From contig CP083824.1 of the NCBI GenBank assembly GCA_023023105.1, positions 4,216,001-4,280,000 of the forward strand: 64,000 bases of DNA, in the 5' to 3' direction. The position numbers were made by a program, and so were the translations under genes. Shown here in pieces: positions 49,383-64,000 of this stretch. Position 1 is the first letter of the stretch. The number at the start of each line of letters is the position of its first letter. The notes beneath the pieces are model-generated. The model was not told the DNA's origin. It saw nothing but the letters and a program-made list of their open reading frames with translations, and did no database searches. This stretch comes from Enterobacter ludwigii. Lineage in GTDB: Bacteria; Pseudomonadota; Gammaproteobacteria; Enterobacterales; Enterobacteriaceae.

Positions 49383-50486
49383 ATGACAAAAGCGATACTG
49401 TCGCACTCCTCGCGCCCTGCCCACTCGACAGGTGGACGTTTCATTCTCTGGGCGCGTAAGAATCTGTTCTCCAGCTGGAGTAACAGCCTGTTGACGATTG
49501 TCTGCCTGTGGCTCATGTGGGAATTGATTCCTCCACTGCTGAACTGGGCGTTTTTACAGGCCAATTGGGTCGGTTCAACCCGTGCAGACTGCACAAAATC
49601 CGGTGCCTGCTGGGTGTTTATTCATGAGCGTTTCGGGCAATTCATGTATGGATTGTATCCGCACGAACAGCGCTGGCGGATTAATCTGGCGCTGGTTATT
49701 GGCCTGCTATCAATCGCTATCATGTTCTGGAAAAAGCTGCCTCATCGTGGACGCTATATTGCCGTCTGGGCCGTGGTCTATCCGATTATTGTCTGGGTGC
49801 TGTTGTATGGCGGTTTCCTGGGGCTGGAACGCGTTGAAACCCGCCAGTGGGGCGGTCTAACGTTAACGCTAATTATCGCTTCAGTGGGAATAGCCGGTGC
49901 TCTGCCGTGGGGGATTTTACTTGCCCTGGGACGGCGTTCAAAAATGCCTGTCGTGCGTGTCCTTTCCGTTATCTTCATTGAGTTCTGGCGCGGTGTACCG
50001 CTCATTACCGTTCTGTTTATGTCGTCGGTCATGCTACCGCTGTTTATGGCAGAAGGTACAACGATCGACAAACTGATCCGCGCCCTGGTCGGTGTGATTC
50101 TCTTCCAGTCCGCCTATGTCGCTGAAGTTGTGCGCGGTGGTCTGCAGGCGTTGCCTAAAGGCCAGTACGAAGCAGCGGAATCACTGGCGCTCGGTTACTG
50201 GAAAACGCAGGGGCTGGTCATTCTTCCCCAGGCACTCAAGCTGGTTATCCCGGGTCTGGTTAACACGATCATTGCCCTCTTCAAAGATACCAGTCTGGTA
50301 ATCATTATCGGATTGTTCGATCTCTTTAGCAGCGTGCAGCAGGCCACCGTGGACCCCGTCTGGTTGGGAATGTCCACCGAAGGATATGTCTTTGCTGCCC
50401 TAATCTACTGGATCTTTTGTTTTAGCATGTCGCGCTATAGCCAGCATCTGGAAAAGCGCTTTAACACCGGGCGTACACCGCACTGA
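49383..50486 (+). CDS. yhdY: Amino acid ABC transporter permease (AapM-like)
   Basis: 367 residues from the second of two adjacent ATGs (49383, better spaced from AAGGA and matching E. coli). Several membrane segments and the EAA loop [33 protein letters not shown] are visible. Partner of YhdX; 9 bases after it. Confidence 0.95.
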   Translation: MTKAILSHSSRPAHSTGGRFILWARKNLFSSWSNSLLTIVCLWLMWELIPPLLNWAFLQANWVGSTRADCTKSGACWVFIHERFGQFMYGLYPHEQRWRINLALVIGLLSIAIMFWKKLPHRGRYIAVWAVVYPIIVWVLLYGGFLGLERVETRQWGGLTLTLIIASVGIAGALPWGILLALGRRSKMPVVRVLSVIFIEFWRGVPLITVLFMSSVMLPLFMAEGTTIDKLIRALVGVILFQSAYVAEVVRGGLQALPKGQYEAAESLALGYWKTQGLVILPQALKLVIPGLVNTIIALFKDTSLVIIIGLFDLFSSVQQATVDPVWLGMSTEGYVFAALIYWIFCFSMSRYSQHLEKRFNTGRTPH

Positions 50487-50493
50487 GGAAATT

Positions 50494-51252
50494 ATGAGCC
50501 AAATTACTATGACACCCGCCGACGCGATGATTACGCTGGAAGACGTAAATAAATGGTACGGACAGTTTCATGTCCTGAAAGACATCAACCTGAAGGTTAA
50601 ACAGGGCGAACGCATCGTACTTTGTGGACCTTCAGGTTCAGGTAAATCCACGACAATTCGCTGTATTAACCATCTGGAAGAACATCAACAGGGACGCATT
50701 GTGGTTGATGGTATTGAGCTGAATGAAGATATCCGCAATATCGAACGTGTTCGTCAGGAAGTAGGAATGGTGTTTCAACACTTTAATTTGTTCCCACATC
50801 TGACCGTCCTGCAGAACTGCACGCTGGCACCAATCTGGGTTCAAAAGTTGCCCAAAAAGGAGGCCGAAGCACTGGCGATGCACTATCTGGAACGCGTCCG
50901 CATTGCAGAGCATGCCAATAAATTTCCAGGCCAGATATCGGGTGGTCAACAGCAGCGTGTGGCTATCGCCCGCTCGCTTTGTATGAAGCCTAAAATCATG
51001 CTGTTTGATGAACCTACCTCAGCACTGGATCCTGAAATGGTGAAGGAAGTCCTGGATACTATGATTGGGCTGGCACAATCCGGGATGACCATGTTGTGCG
51101 TGACACATGAAATGGGATTTGCCAGAACCGTAGCAGATCGGGTGATCTTCATGGATCGTGGCGAGATTGTCGAGCAGGCACCACCAGATGAATTCTTTGC
51201 TCATCCGAAGTCAGAACGCACACGGACCTTCTTGTCGCAGGTGATTCATTAG
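50494..51252 (+). CDS. yhdZ: Amino acid ABC transporter ATPase (AapP-like)
   Basis: 252 residues with Walker [10 protein letters not shown] (about 45-53), signature [15 protein letters not shown], Walker [15 protein letters not shown] and the switch histidine in CVTHEMGFA. It powers the YhdWXYZ uptake system. It ends about 100 bases before the 5S gene, which faces it. Confidence 0.96.
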   Translation: MSQITMTPADAMITLEDVNKWYGQFHVLKDINLKVKQGERIVLCGPSGSGKSTTIRCINHLEEHQQGRIVVDGIELNEDIRNIERVRQEVGMVFQHFNLFPHLTVLQNCTLAPIWVQKLPKKEAEALAMHYLERVRIAEHANKFPGQISGGQQQRVAIARSLCMKPKIMLFDEPTSALDPEMVKEVLDTMIGLAQSGMTMLCVTHEMGFARTVADRVIFMDRGEIVEQAPPDEFFAHPKSERTRTFLSQVIH

Positions 51253-51317
51253 TCGTTTTCTCTGCCGGGTGGGGGTTGCGCCTTGCCCGGCCTACCGTTT
51301 TTTCTGCACATAAACGC

Positions 51318-51346
51318 AAAAAGGCCATCCTTTCGGATGGCCTTTT
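51318..51346. terminator. Bidirectional terminator between yhdZ and the rrn operon
   Basis: A stem with AAAAAGGCCATCC and GGATGGCCTTTT around a TTTC loop. It has A runs on one side and T runs on the other, so it can stop yhdWXYZ on the plus strand and the rrn operon on the minus strand. Confidence 0.9.
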
Positions 51347-51356
51347 CACTTATTTG

Positions 51357-51476
51357 ATGTCTGGCAGTTCCCTACTCTCACATGGGGAGACCCCACACTA
51401 CCATCGGCGCTACGGCGTTTCACTTCTGAGTTCGGCATGGGGTCAGGTGGGACCACCGCGCTAAAGCCGCCAGACA
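51357..51476 (-). rRNA. rrfF: 5S rRNA (distal copy)
   Basis: 120 bases, beginning TGTCTGGCGGC on the minus strand; it differs from the next copy by a C-to-T change near each end. Two 5S genes separated by tRNA-Thr at the end of this operon is the rrnD arrangement of E. coli (rrfD-thrV-rrfF). Confidence 0.97.
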
Positions 51477-51517
51477 AATTCTTTTACTTCTTGCCGAACT
51501 TTAACCTAAGTATAAAG

Positions 51518-51593
51518 TGGTGCTGATACCCAGAGTCGAACTGGGGACCTCACCCTTACCAAGGGTGCGCTCTACCAACTGAGCCATATCAGC
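51518..51593 (-). tRNA. thrV: tRNA-Thr (anticodon GGT)
   Basis: 76 bases with an encoded CCA end, acceptor GCTGATA/TATCAGC, anticodon loop CTTGGTAAG and T loop TTCGACT. It lies between the two 5S genes, as thrV does in E. coli rrnD. Confidence 0.97.
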
Positions 51594-51605
51594 ACGCTAA
51601 ATTTG

Positions 51606-51725
51606 ATGCCTGGCAGTTCCCTACTCTCACATGGGGAGACCCCACACTACCATCGGCGCTACGGCGTTTCACTTCTGAGTTCGGCATGGGGTCAGGTGGG
51701 ACCACCGCGCTAAAGCCGCCAGGCA
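51606..51725 (-). rRNA. rrfD: 5S rRNA (proximal copy)
   Basis: 120 bases beginning TGCCTGGCGGC on the minus strand, directly downstream of 23S. Confidence 0.97.
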
Positions 51726-51795
51726 AATTCTGTTAAATCTGTATCAAGGCTGAAAATCTTCTGTCTCTCGTTCGCCGAAACAGCTTCGGCGTTGT

Positions 51796-54701
<2,906 letters not shown>

Positions 54702-54893
54702 TCACAACCCGAAGATGTTTCTTTCGATTCATCATCGACTTGCGAAAATTTGAGAGACTCGAACACACATAACATGTGTGTCGTTTCAATTTTCAGCTTG
54801 ATCCAGATTTTTAAAGAGCAAATATCTCAAACATGACTCGCAAGTCAGTTTTGAGATATGACGGCAGGTGACTTTCACTCACGAACCAGCAAG

Positions 54894-54969
54894 TGGCGTC
54901 CCCTAGGGGATTCGAACCCCTGTTACCGCCGTGAAAGGGCGGTGTCCTGGGCCTCTAGACGAAGGGGAC
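54894..54969 (-). tRNA. gltT: tRNA-Glu (anticodon TTC) in the 16S-23S spacer
   Basis: 76 bases with acceptor GTCCCCT/AGGGGAC, anticodon loop CTTTCAC and encoded CCA. In E. coli rrnD the spacer carries tRNA-Ile and tRNA-Ala; here a single tRNA-Glu occupies it, as in the rrnB type. The gene symbol follows family usage and is not certain. Confidence 0.95.
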
Positions 54970-55054
54970 GTATAAGTCTCAATCGCAAGACGCCTTGCTA
55001 TTTACTTTTCATCAGACAATCTGTGTGAGCACTGCAAAGGCAGGTTCTTTAAGG

Positions 55055-56594
<1,540 letters not shown>

Positions 56595-57070
56595 AAAAGT
56601 TTGATGCTCAATGAATTAAACTTCGTAATGAATTACGTGTTCACTCGTTGAGACTTGGTATTCATTTAGTGTCCGAAGACATTAAGAATCCATGTCACTT
56701 TGAGTGCCCACACAGATTGTCTGATAAATTGTTAAAGAGCAGTTGCAACGCGGCTTTCAGCTCATCGTTGCGAGGTGGCGTATATTACGCTTTCCTCTTT
56801 CAGAGTCAACCCGTTATTTCAGGATTTTTTCTCTTCAACCGACCGGGTTGTTTGTGAAGTGATTCACATCCGCCGTGTCGATGGAGGCGCATTATAGGGA
56901 TCCCATTTTTTAGCACAAGTACTTTTTGGATCTTTTTTTCCGACTGACGATTTTCCGCGCTTTTCGCTGAAAACCCACCCGATCTGCTTAAATATTGACG
57001 CATTTTACCTTGCCTCGATCCAATATTATGATCAAAGTCTTCTATATAGCGCTCATCCATAGAGGTAGAT
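56595..57070 (-). promoter_or_regulatory. rrn promoters P1 and P2 with boxA antiterminator
   Basis: 476 bases upstream of 16S. On the minus strand: P1 has -35 TTGTGC (56913-56918) and -10 TATAAT (56891-56896) followed by a GC-rich discriminator; P2 has -35 TTGACT (56804-56809) and -10 TAATAT (56782-56787). The leader carries the boxA TGCTCTTTAACAA at 56729-56741. The AT-rich stretch at 56930-57030 would be the UP element and Fis-site region. The yrdA promoter must also lie here on the plus strand. Confidence 0.85.
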
Positions 57071-57625
57071 ATGCCCTCAGTATTACGTCCCTATAAAGAT
57101 CTGTTCCCCAAAAAAGGCGATCGCGTGATGATCGATGCCAGCAGCGTGGTCATTGGTGATGTGCGAATAGCCGCTGATGTCAGTATTTGGCCACTTGTCG
57201 CCATCAGGGGGGATGTCAACTATGTGTCGATTGGTGCCCGTACCAATATTCAGGATGGTAGCGTTCTGCACGTCACGCACAAATCCTCATACAACCCTGA
57301 GGGCAATCCGCTCATCATTGGAGAGGATGTCACTATCGGCCATAAAGTGATGCTTCACGGCTGCACTATCGGTAATCGGGTGCTTGTGGGGATGGGCTCG
57401 ATTTTGCTGGATGGTGTGATAGTAGAAGATGATGTAATGATTGGCGCTGGAAGTCTTGTCCCGCAAAACAAACATCTGGAAAGCGGTTATCTCTATTTAG
57501 GTAGCCCGGTGAAACAGATCCGCCCCTTAAAAGAGGCGGAAATAGAAGGGTTGAGATACTCAGCGAATAACTATGTGAAATGGAAAGATGAGTATTTGGC
57601 TCAGGACAACCAGACCCAGCCCTGA
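57071..57625 (+). CDS. yrdA: Gamma-carbonic-anhydrase-like protein YrdA
   Basis: 184 residues with left-handed beta-helix hexapeptide repeats (VVIGDVRIAADVSIWPLVAIRGD...IGEDVTIGHKVMLHGCTIGN) and the metal-ligand histidines at about 71, 97 and 102. Family members form zinc or iron trimers; activity in E. coli YrdA is uncertain. It is divergent from the rrn operon. Confidence 0.93.
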   Translation: MPSVLRPYKDLFPKKGDRVMIDASSVVIGDVRIAADVSIWPLVAIRGDVNYVSIGARTNIQDGSVLHVTHKSSYNPEGNPLIIGEDVTIGHKVMLHGCTIGNRVLVGMGSILLDGVIVEDDVMIGAGSLVPQNKHLESGYLYLGSPVKQIRPLKEAEIEGLRYSANNYVKWKDEYLAQDNQTQP

Positions 57626-57849
57626 TCGTCTTCCTGCTGATCGCGGATCAAATCGCTGGCTTCCTCTTCGAGATCCCAGCGATTCTCACAAAAGACGTCT
57701 AGTGGATGAGAACCGCCAAAGCGACTCAGCAGCGTTTCTCCGCCGATCGCACAGGTCAATTGCATCCCGTGCACCAGCACCGGAAAGCAGACAGCCTGTT
57801 TGCTCTCATCCCAGACTTCTCTATCAGGAAAATGAATTGCCTGGTTCAC
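57601..57849 (-). CDS. yrdB: DUF1488 protein YrdB
   Basis: 82 residues ([38 protein letters not shown]...), close to E. coli YrdB at 85. Its end overlaps the end of yrdA by 25 bases on the other strand, and its start overlaps aroE as ATGA. The function is unknown. Confidence 0.9.
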   Translation of the reverse strand: MNQAIHFPDREVWDESKQAVCFPVLVHGMQLTCAIGGETLLSRFGGSHPLDVFCENRWDLEEEASDLIRDQQEDDQGWVWLS

Positions 57850-58664
57850 TCAGTCAATTCCTGCTTCAGCTTTTCAATCACCGGTTCGACCGCAGGTAGC
57901 ACTCCGTGCCAGAGCAGCACCGCATGTGCCGCCTGCCCCACCAGCATACCCAGTCCATCCGCCAGATGCTTCGCGCCGTGTTGCTCACACCAGTTCAGGA
58001 AAGGTGTCTTCCCTTTCTGATAAAACATGTCGTAGAAATAGATGTGGTGACTCACCAGTGCAGAAGGGATCGCCGGAACTTCGCCACCAATGCCGCTAGA
58101 GGTAGCATTAATGATCAGATCGAACTCGTGACCCGCCAGATCATCAAGCGCAACTGCGCTTACACTGCCGGTATGTGCGAACAACCCCGCTAACGCTTCT
58201 GCTCTGGAAAACGTGCGGTTGGTAATTGTCACAGCACAATCAAAAGATAAGAGAGGAAGCAGTACGCCACGAGAAGCCCCGCCCGCACCTATCAGTAGAA
58301 TTCGAAAACCCGGTTTAATAAATGACAGTCTTTCCAGGTCGCTAAGCAACCCGATACCATCCGTGTTATCGCCAAGTAACCGCCCATCCTCAAGCCGTTT
58401 TAGCGTATTCACGGCACCGGCAAGAGAAGCACGTTCAGTCAGTTCATCTGCCCGTTCAAAAGCTTCTTCTTTGAAAGGTACCGTCACATTTGCACCTTTA
58501 CCGCCCGCGTCGAAAAAAGCATTCAGGGTCGGAACAAATGCGTCAACAGGTGCCAGCACGCGGCCATAGGGATGAACTATCTGGAGCTGGTCAGCAAACT
58601 GCTGATGGATCCAGGGTGACTTACTGTGCGCTATCGGATTACCAAAAACAGCATAAGCTTCCAT
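57846..58664 (-). CDS. aroE: Shikimate dehydrogenase
   Basis: 272 residues from the second of two adjacent ATGs (58664), matching E. coli length. It has [10 protein letters not shown] for shikimate binding, the catalytic [11 protein letters not shown] lysine (about residue 65) and the NADP loop [13 protein letters not shown] (about 126-138). It reduces 3-dehydroshikimate in the shikimate pathway, downstream of the AroQ step encoded elsewhere in this window. Confidence 0.96.
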   Translation of the reverse strand: MEAYAVFGNPIAHSKSPWIHQQFADQLQIVHPYGRVLAPVDAFVPTLNAFFDAGGKGANVTVPFKEEAFERADELTERASLAGAVNTLKRLEDGRLLGDNTDGIGLLSDLERLSFIKPGFRILLIGAGGASRGVLLPLLSFDCAVTITNRTFSRAEALAGLFAHTGSVSAVALDDLAGHEFDLIINATSSGIGGEVPAIPSALVSHHIYFYDMFYQKGKTPFLNWCEQHGAKHLADGLGMLVGQAAHAVLLWHGVLPAVEPVIEKLKQELTE

Positions 58665-58668
58665 CATA

Positions 58669-59241
58669 TTACCCCTGGCGAAAACGTTCGCCGGTCAAAG
58701 CGTCGCGGATTTCCGACGGATTCAGTCGACCACCCGTTTCACCCAATGCTACCGGGAAATCGCTCCCGAACTGCGCCAGTACTTCTTCAGTTGTTCGGCA
58801 CGGAGGCAGCCCGGTCAGGTTGGCACTGGTTGAGACCAGTGGTTTGCCAAACGCCAGGCACAGTTCCACCACCAGCGGATGGTCGGTGACGCGGACGGCG
58901 AGGGAATCAAACTTTCCGGTTAACCAGCGCGGTGTCGAAGGTTGCGCCGGAAAAACAAAGGTCACAGGCCCTGGCCACGCGGAGAAGACAGTCTCCCGCT
59001 GAGCCGGTGTTAACATGGAATCATCAATATAAGGCTTTAGTTGTTCATAATTGGCAGCGATTAAAATCAGCCCTTTTTCGACGGGCCTCTGTTTGAGTGC
59101 CAGTAATCGGCCAACGGCCGTCTCGCTGTCAGGATCGCAACCGACCCCAAAGACAGCTTCAGTTGGATAGGCGATGACTTCTTCATTTTTCAGGACATCC
59201 ACCGCATGCGCAATGGAGCCTGATGGCAGGTTATTATTCAC
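58669..59241 (-). CDS. tsaC: Threonylcarbamoyl-AMP synthase TsaC
   Basis: 190 residues from a GTG at 59241 (VNNNLPSG), the E. coli start; an upstream GTG at 59271 would add 10 residues. It has the Sua5/YrdC fold with [15 protein letters not shown] and LKQRP motifs. It makes the intermediate for the t6A37 tRNA modification. Its start lies inside the end of yrdD. Confidence 0.95.
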   Translation of the reverse strand: MNNNLPSGSIAHAVDVLKNEEVIAYPTEAVFGVGCDPDSETAVGRLLALKQRPVEKGLILIAANYEQLKPYIDDSMLTPAQRETVFSAWPGPVTFVFPAQPSTPRWLTGKFDSLAVRVTDHPLVVELCLAFGKPLVSTSANLTGLPPCRTTEEVLAQFGSDFPVALGETGGRLNPSEIRDALTGERFRQG

Positions 59242-59788
59242 TATTTTGATCCGCCGAAACCGGCTTTCCACATTGTTTACTGGCGCAAAAGCGTTTCATA
59301 CCTTGCGCCGTTTTCTTCTCAATAAGTAGCGGATAATTGCAATGAGTGCAGACGCCCGCTACCGGTTTGAAATTGATAACGAACTGGCATTCAGGATAGC
59401 GATCGCAAGAATGGAAGGTCTTACCAAAACGAGAACGACGCTGTACCAGTTGCCCACGCTGGCATTGAGGACAAGCAATAGCCGTTTCATCCGGTTTATC
59501 AATTTGTTCTGTATGTTCGCATGCAGGGTAACGGCTACATCCAATGAACATGCCGAAACGCCCCTGACGCAGCGCTAACTCACCGCCGCAGAGAGGGCAA
59601 AGCTGCCCCTCCAGAATTTTAACGATATGTCCGTCCGCCTGGCTTTTCAGGGGACGGACATAATCACATTCCGGATACTGTGAACAACCGAGAAACGGGC
59701 CGTGTTTCCCGGACCGAATAACAAGTTCAGCCCCGCACTGCGGACAGGGCTCATTTTTATGCACCGTGAATAGTGCTGATTTGGCCAT
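59234..59788 (-). CDS. yrdD: Topoisomerase-type zinc-finger protein YrdD
   Basis: 184 residues with four CxxC-type zinc clusters: CPQCGAEL...[15 protein letters not shown]...[15 protein letters not shown]...CDRYPEC and CTHCNYP...CASKQCG. These are the C-terminal zinc ribbons of topoisomerase I (TopA) as a stand-alone protein. The function is not known. Confidence 0.93.
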   Translation of the reverse strand: MAKSALFTVHKNEPCPQCGAELVIRSGKHGPFLGCSQYPECDYVRPLKSQADGHIVKILEGQLCPLCGGELALRQGRFGMFIGCSRYPACEHTEQIDKPDETAIACPQCQRGQLVQRRSRFGKTFHSCDRYPECQFVINFKPVAGVCTHCNYPLLIEKKTAQGMKRFCASKQCGKPVSADQNSE

Positions 59789-59814
59789 AACAACTCTTGG
59801 TGCTGCATATTGAA

Positions 59815-60288
59815 TTAATGCAGCATACCTTCATTCACTTCAAAGAGTAATTCTTCCATCTGCTGATAGGCATTTTCACAGCCTGGAATATTAAACAGAA
59901 CCATCAGGATCACCCATTTGAGGTCTTCCAGTTCAAATTCTGCTGTATCCAGCGCCATGACGCGCTCTATCACCATTTCTCTCGTTTCGAGGTTTAGCAC
60001 CTGAATCTGCTCAAGGAATAAAATGAATCCCCGGCAGCTGGCGTCCAGCCTTTCACACTCTTCAGCGGTATAGATGCGTACAGACAATGGGTCAGAAGCA
60101 AGCTGCATAGGTTCGGCAAGGCCTTCCTGATAATCAGCTAACTTTTCCAGCCACATCAACGCATTATAGATATCTTCCCGCTCAAACCCCGCATCGGTAA
60201 GATCCTGTGTCAATTTGTCCTGATCCACTCGCATTTCTGCTTCGTTATGGATGTAAGTCTCAAACAAATACATCAGTACGTCGAACAT
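59815..60288 (-). CDS. smg: Smg protein (DUF494)
   Basis: 157 residues, acidic and helical, the E. coli length and sequence type ([26 protein letters not shown]). The function is unknown; it is always found beside dprA. Its start overlaps the end of dprA by 29 bases. Confidence 0.95.
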   Translation of the reverse strand: MFDVLMYLFETYIHNEAEMRVDQDKLTQDLTDAGFEREDIYNALMWLEKLADYQEGLAEPMQLASDPLSVRIYTAEECERLDASCRGFILFLEQIQVLNLETREMVIERVMALDTAEFELEDLKWVILMVLFNIPGCENAYQQMEELLFEVNEGMLH

Positions 60289-61384
60289 GGCATGCCCTCC
60301 TTAATCGGACATAGCCGCCGGGTACAGCTGCGATCCACCCTGCTAACTCCAGTTCGAGTAGCTGTGCTACCGTTACTGGCACAGGTTGGCCGGCACGTTC
60401 AGCGACAACGTCAACAGGTGTTACCTCATCTCCTACGTTAGCCAGGAGCTTGGGAAATGGCAATGCCACCTTTCCCTGATCTGATGAATATTGTCGCTTT
60501 TCGGGATCTTCCTGCAGCCATTGCAACCCATATTGCAAATTTTCAAGAATGTCCCCGACTTCCGTTACCGGTGTTGCCCCTTGCTTAATCAGCCAGTGGG
60601 GCCCCTCGCATCCGGGATTGCCTATCGGACCAGGCAGGGCGAAGACTTCTCGCCCCTGTTCGAGCGCGCATCGAGCTGTGACCAGTGAACCGCTTCTCCG
60701 CGCCGCTTCAACGACCAGTACGCCTCTGCTAAGCCCGCTGATAATTCGATTACGACGCGGAAAGTTTGCTGGTCTGGGCTGCGCCGAAAGAGGGAACTCA
60801 GACACTATCGCACCGCCAGATTCGATGAGACGTATAGCCAAAGCCTGATGCCGACGGGGATAAATGCTAAAAAGACCGTTCCCCAACACGGCTACACTAC
60901 GACCTTTTACTGACAGCGCAGCGTTGTGGGCAACGCCATCAATACCACAGGCCAGCCCGCTGGTGATCGTGAACCCGCTTTGAGAAAGCTGCTCGCACAG
61001 AATTTTCCCCCATCGCTCGCCGTACCATGACGGCGCACGGCTACCTACAACAGCCAACTGGATAGTGTTAAGCGCCTCTGGGTTGCCTTTTACAAATAAC
61101 GCCCCCGGATAATCAGGAATAGTTCGAAGCAAGGGAGGATAAAGCGGATCATGTGCCGTTAATAATTGATTGTCCGGCTGCTCAAGCCACATCAGGCTGC
61201 GTTCCAGCTCATTTTCATCTGGAGCAAAGAACCTTTCAGCTTGCTTTGCTGTCAGCCCGGCGTTTCTGAGAACAGGAACATCTATGCTTTTCTGATTCTG
61301 TAGCCGTGCGACGGCGTCCAGCATTGCATCACCACAAAGAGACCCTGTATGTATTAACCGTAACCATATCTCGGTAGATGTCAT
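60260..61384 (-). CDS. dprA: DNA processing protein DprA (Smf)
   Basis: 374 residues from the ATG at 61384 ([10 protein letters not shown]), which has AGGGGA upstream. The Rossmann DNA-binding domain shows [14 protein letters not shown] and [18 protein letters not shown], followed by [27 protein letters not shown]; a C-terminal winged-helix part follows. It loads RecA on incoming single-stranded DNA. It is divergent from def. Confidence 0.95.
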   Translation of the reverse strand: MTSTEIWLRLIHTGSLCGDAMLDAVARLQNQKSIDVPVLRNAGLTAKQAERFFAPDENELERSLMWLEQPDNQLLTAHDPLYPPLLRTIPDYPGALFVKGNPEALNTIQLAVVGSRAPSWYGERWGKILCEQLSQSGFTITSGLACGIDGVAHNAALSVKGRSVAVLGNGLFSIYPRRHQALAIRLIESGGAIVSEFPLSAQPRPANFPRRNRIISGLSRGVLVVEAARRSGSLVTARCALEQGREVFALPGPIGNPGCEGPHWLIKQGATPVTEVGDILENLQYGLQWLQEDPEKRQYSSDQGKVALPFPKLLANVGDEVTPVDVVAERAGQPVPVTVAQLLELELAGWIAAVPGGYVRLRRACHVRRTDVFV

Positions 61385-61511
61385 CCTTTCCCCTGCCATA
61401 AGCGGCCTCCGCAATCATTGCGATTGGTCACTGATGCTGTCAATCAATGGGGGATTTGTCTAGAATAGAGGTATTATTGTTATCAACTCCTGAACACGAC
61501 TCTGGAAATTT

Positions 61512-62021
61512 ATGGCAGTTTTGCAAGTGTTACATATTCCGGACGAGCGCCTTCGCATCGTCGCTGAACCGGTTAAAGAAGTGAATGCAGAAATTCAGCG
61601 TATCGTAGATGATATGTTCGATACCATGTACGCCGAAGAAGGCATTGGCCTCGCGGCGACTCAGGTGGACATTCACAAGCGCATTATCGTGATCGACGTT
61701 TCTGAAAATCGCGATGGTCGTCTGGTGCTGATCAATCCTGAGTTGCTTGAGAAAAGTGGCGAAACCGGTATTGAGGAAGGCTGTCTTTCCATTCCGGAAC
61801 AGCGCGCTTTAGTGCCACGTGCCGAAAAAGTGAAAATTCGCGCTCTGGATCGTGACGGTAATCCGTTCGAGCTGGAAGCAGACGACCTGCTGGCGATTTG
61901 TATTCAGCATGAGATGGATCACCTGGTCGGTAAACTGTTTATCGATTACCTCTCACCACTGAAACAGCAGCGTATTCGCCAGAAAGTAGAGAAACTGGAT
62001 CGTATGCGCTCGCGTGCATAA
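61512..62021 (+). CDS. def: Peptide deformylase
   Basis: 169 residues with all three motifs: GIGLAATQ (about 44-51), EEGCLSIP (about 88-95) and QHEMDH (about 132-137), whose Cys and two His bind Fe2+. It removes the formyl group from new proteins. It is paired with fmt 23 bases downstream. Confidence 0.97.
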   Translation: MAVLQVLHIPDERLRIVAEPVKEVNAEIQRIVDDMFDTMYAEEGIGLAATQVDIHKRIIVIDVSENRDGRLVLINPELLEKSGETGIEEGCLSIPEQRALVPRAEKVKIRALDRDGNPFELEADDLLAICIQHEMDHLVGKLFIDYLSPLKQQRIRQKVEKLDRMRSRA

Positions 62022-62044
62022 CACCCCGGGATACAAGGAATAAC

Positions 62045-62992
62045 GTGTCTAAATCGCTACGTATTATCTTTGCAGGAACGCCTGATTTTGCAGCGCGTCA
62101 TCTTGACGCGCTGTTGTCTTCTGATCACCAGATTGTGGGTGTATTTACTCAACCAGATCGTCCGGCTGGCCGCGGCAAAAAGTTGATGCCAAGCCCGGTA
62201 AAAATGCTGGCAGAAGAGCATGGATTACCGGTATTCCAGCCAGCCTCCCTGCGTTCACCGGAAAATCAGCAACTTGTTGCTGACCTGAATGCCGACGTTA
62301 TGGTGGTAGTGGCTTACGGTTTAATTCTGCCCAAAGCTGTGCTTGATATGCCTCGCCTGGGCTGTGTAAATGTGCACGGTTCTCTGCTGCCTCGCTGGCG
62401 TGGCGCCGCGCCTATCCAGCGTTCTTTATGGGCAGGTGATGCAGAGACTGGCGTCACTATCATGAAGATGGACGTAGGTTTAGACACTGGCGACATGCTC
62501 TATAAACTCGCCTGCCCGATTACCGCGGAAGACACCAGCGCAACGCTGTACGACAAGCTGGCGGACCTTGGCCCTCAGGGTCTCCTCGAGACGCTGCAAC
62601 AGCTTGCGGATAATACGGCGCAACCTGAAGTTCAGGATGAAACGCTTGTTACCTATGCCGAAAAGCTAAGCAAAGAAGAAGCGCGGATCGACTGGTCCCT
62701 GTCAGCTGCTCAACTCGAACGCTGCATTCGTGCGTTTAATCCATGGCCAATGAGCTGGATGGAGATCGATGAGCAGCCAGTGAAAGTCTGGAAAGCCTCG
62801 GTCATTTGCGGCAATACCACGGCTGAACCCGGTACGATTATTGATGTCAGCAAGAACGGTATCCAGGTAGCGACCGCCCAAGGGATCTTGAATCTTGAAG
62901 CACTGCAACCGGCCGGTAAGAAAGCCATGAGCGCTCAGGACCTGTTAAATTCCCGTCGCGAATGGTTTATCCCCGGCAAACGTCTTGCCTGA
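62045..62992 (+). CDS. fmt: Methionyl-tRNA formyltransferase
   Basis: 315 residues, reading [25 protein letters not shown] after a GTG start, with the formyl-transfer motif [18 protein letters not shown] (about 106-123). It makes the fMet-tRNA that def later deformylates. The def-fmt-rsmB order is standard. Confidence 0.97.
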   Translation: MSKSLRIIFAGTPDFAARHLDALLSSDHQIVGVFTQPDRPAGRGKKLMPSPVKMLAEEHGLPVFQPASLRSPENQQLVADLNADVMVVVAYGLILPKAVLDMPRLGCVNVHGSLLPRWRGAAPIQRSLWAGDAETGVTIMKMDVGLDTGDMLYKLACPITAEDTSATLYDKLADLGPQGLLETLQQLADNTAQPEVQDETLVTYAEKLSKEEARIDWSLSAAQLERCIRAFNPWPMSWMEIDEQPVKVWKASVICGNTTAEPGTIIDVSKNGIQVATAQGILNLEALQPAGKKAMSAQDLLNSRREWFIPGKRLA

Positions 62993-63009
62993 GAAAATTT
63001 ATCCTTAAG

Positions 63010-63037
63010 GCCCGGTGTTTCCGGGCATTTTTATTTT
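63010..63037 (+). terminator. Stem-loop between fmt and rsmB
   Basis: GCCCGG-TGTTT-CCGGGC followed by ATTTTTATTTTT. It lies in the 52-base gap before rsmB and probably acts as a partial terminator, since rsmB starts 8 bases beyond it. Confidence 0.75.
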
Positions 63038-63044
63038 TACGGCT

Positions 63045-64000
63045 ATGAAAAAACAAAATCTACGCAGTATGGCGGCCCAGGCCGTTGAGCAGGTTATCGA
63101 GCAGGGCCAGTCTTTGAGTAACGTCCTGCCTCCGCTGCAACAAAAAGTCTCTGATAAAGACAAAGCCCTGCTTCAGGAGCTCTGCTTTGGCGTCCTGCGC
63201 ACACTCTCTCAGCTTGAGTGGTTGATCAATAAGTTGATGTCGCGGCCAATGACCGGCAAGCAACGCACCGTACATTATTTAATTATGGTAGGTTTCTATC
63301 AGCTTCTTCATACCCGTATTCCACCTCATGCCGCTCTGGCTGAGACAGTGGAAGGTGCTGTTGCGATCAAACGTCCCCAACTGAAAGGTCTGATCAACGG
63401 AGTACTGCGTCAGTTCCAGCGACAGCAGGAAGAGCTTCTTACTGAGTTTGCTCAAAGTGAAACACGTTTCCTGCACCCGGAATGGCTTCTTAATCGCCTG
63501 AAAAAAGCTTATCCGCAGCAGTGGCAGGACATTGCCGAAGCCAATAACCAGCGCCCACCAATGTGGTTGCGCGTGAATCGTAATCATCATTCTCGCGATG
63601 CCTGGCTGGCCTTGCTTGAAGAGGCTGGAATGAACGGCTTCACACATGACGCCTATCCTGATGCCGTACGTTTAGCATCGCCTGCACCAGTACATGCATT
63701 ACCCGGTTTTGACGAAGGCTGGGTAACTGTACAGGATGCCTCTGCCCAGGGTTGCATAACCTGGCTTGAACCACAAAATGGAGAGCAGATCCTCGATCTC
63801 TGCGCCGCGCCAGGCGGCAAAACCACGCATATTCTGGAAGTTGCGCCTCAGGCCAGCGTATTGGCAGTGGACGTTGATGAACAACGTCTTTCACGCGTCT
63901 ACGACAACCTGAAACGTCTGGGTATGAAGGCGCAGGTTAAGCAAGGTGATGGACGCAAACCCGCAGAATGGTGTGGCGAGACGAAATTTGATCGTATTTT
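63045..64000 (+). CDS. rsmB: 16S rRNA m5C967 methyltransferase RsmB (5' part, cut by window)
   Basis: ATG at 63045; 318 complete codons are visible of a protein of about 429 residues. An N-terminal NusB-like RNA-binding domain (1-140) precedes the SAM domain with [17 protein letters not shown] (about 247-263). The catalytic cysteines of the C-terminal part lie beyond the window. Confidence 0.96.
   Translation, partial: MKKQNLRSMAAQAVEQVIEQGQSLSNVLPPLQQKVSDKDKALLQELCFGVLRTLSQLEWLINKLMSRPMTGKQRTVHYLIMVGFYQLLHTRIPPHAALAETVEGAVAIKRPQLKGLINGVLRQFQRQQEELLTEFAQSETRFLHPEWLLNRLKKAYPQQWQDIAEANNQRPPMWLRVNRNHHSRDAWLALLEEAGMNGFTHDAYPDAVRLASPAPVHALPGFDEGWVTVQDASAQGCITWLEPQNGEQILDLCAAPGGKTTHILEVAPQASVLAVDVDEQRLSRVYDNLKRLGMKAQVKQGDGRKPAEWCGETKFDRI

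Overview
The window is chromosomal DNA from an enterobacterium close to Enterobacter, Lelliottia or Leclercia. The evidence is near-identical E. coli-type proteins (TldD, YhdP, RNase G, MreBCD, CsrD, AccBC, PanF, PrmA, DusB, Fis, AcrEF, YhdW-Z, AroE, TsaC, DprA, Def, Fmt, RsmB) in the 72-74 minute gene order of the E. coli map. It differs from K-12 in several places: msrPQ and a type II dehydroquinase gene aroQ lie between acuI and accB, yhdJ is absent after fis, and an MHYT-GGDEF-EAL gene sits between yhdU and acrS.

Layout. 1-19906 is ordinary core genome: tldD (cut by the window edge), yhdP, rng, yhdE, mreDCB and csrD on the minus strand, then acuI, msrPQ, aroQ, accBC, yhdT, panF and prmA on the plus strand. 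20289-21574 is the dusB-fis operon. 21560-38250 is an integrated element of about 16.7 kb inserted in the last codons of fis. 38432-51252 holds yhdU, the c-di-GMP enzyme, acrS/acrEF, yhdV and the yhdWXYZ amino acid ABC transporter. 51357-56594 is an rrn operon on the minus strand (16S, tRNA-Glu, 23S, 5S, tRNA-Thr, 5S). 57071-64000 is yrdA, yrdB-aroE-tsaC-yrdD, smg-dprA, def-fmt and the start of rsmB.

The element at fis is the most interesting part. Read along the minus strand from attR it has: a P4-type tyrosine integrase, a DUF6387-like gene, an AlpA-like activator, a Rha-like regulator, a P4-like non-coding region with an Icd-like gene and a divergent ribbon-helix-helix gene, two tiny ORFs, a P4-family primase/helicase, an iteron origin, a small ORF, an AT-rich two-gene cassette, then HK97-type capsid, protease, portal, head closure, connector, HNH, a 50-residue ORF, TerS, TerL, a lambda gpI-like tail assembly protein and two small ORFs up to attL. 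There are no tail tube, tape measure, fibre or lysis genes. That is the layout of a capsid-forming phage-inducible chromosomal island (cf-PICI): it can replicate, build a head and package its own DNA, but must borrow tails and lysis from a helper phage.

The accessory cassette at 29487-31032 (353-residue soluble protein plus 160-residue four-helix membrane protein, one base apart, AT-rich) has the architecture of lambda RexA/RexB and is my best candidate for an undescribed anti-phage system. Other element findings are arm-type integrase decamers at both ends, P4-alpha-like GGTGAACA iterons, a candidate cosN dyad, and a structured leader before the capsid gene. All of these were read by eye; no alignment or database search was run.
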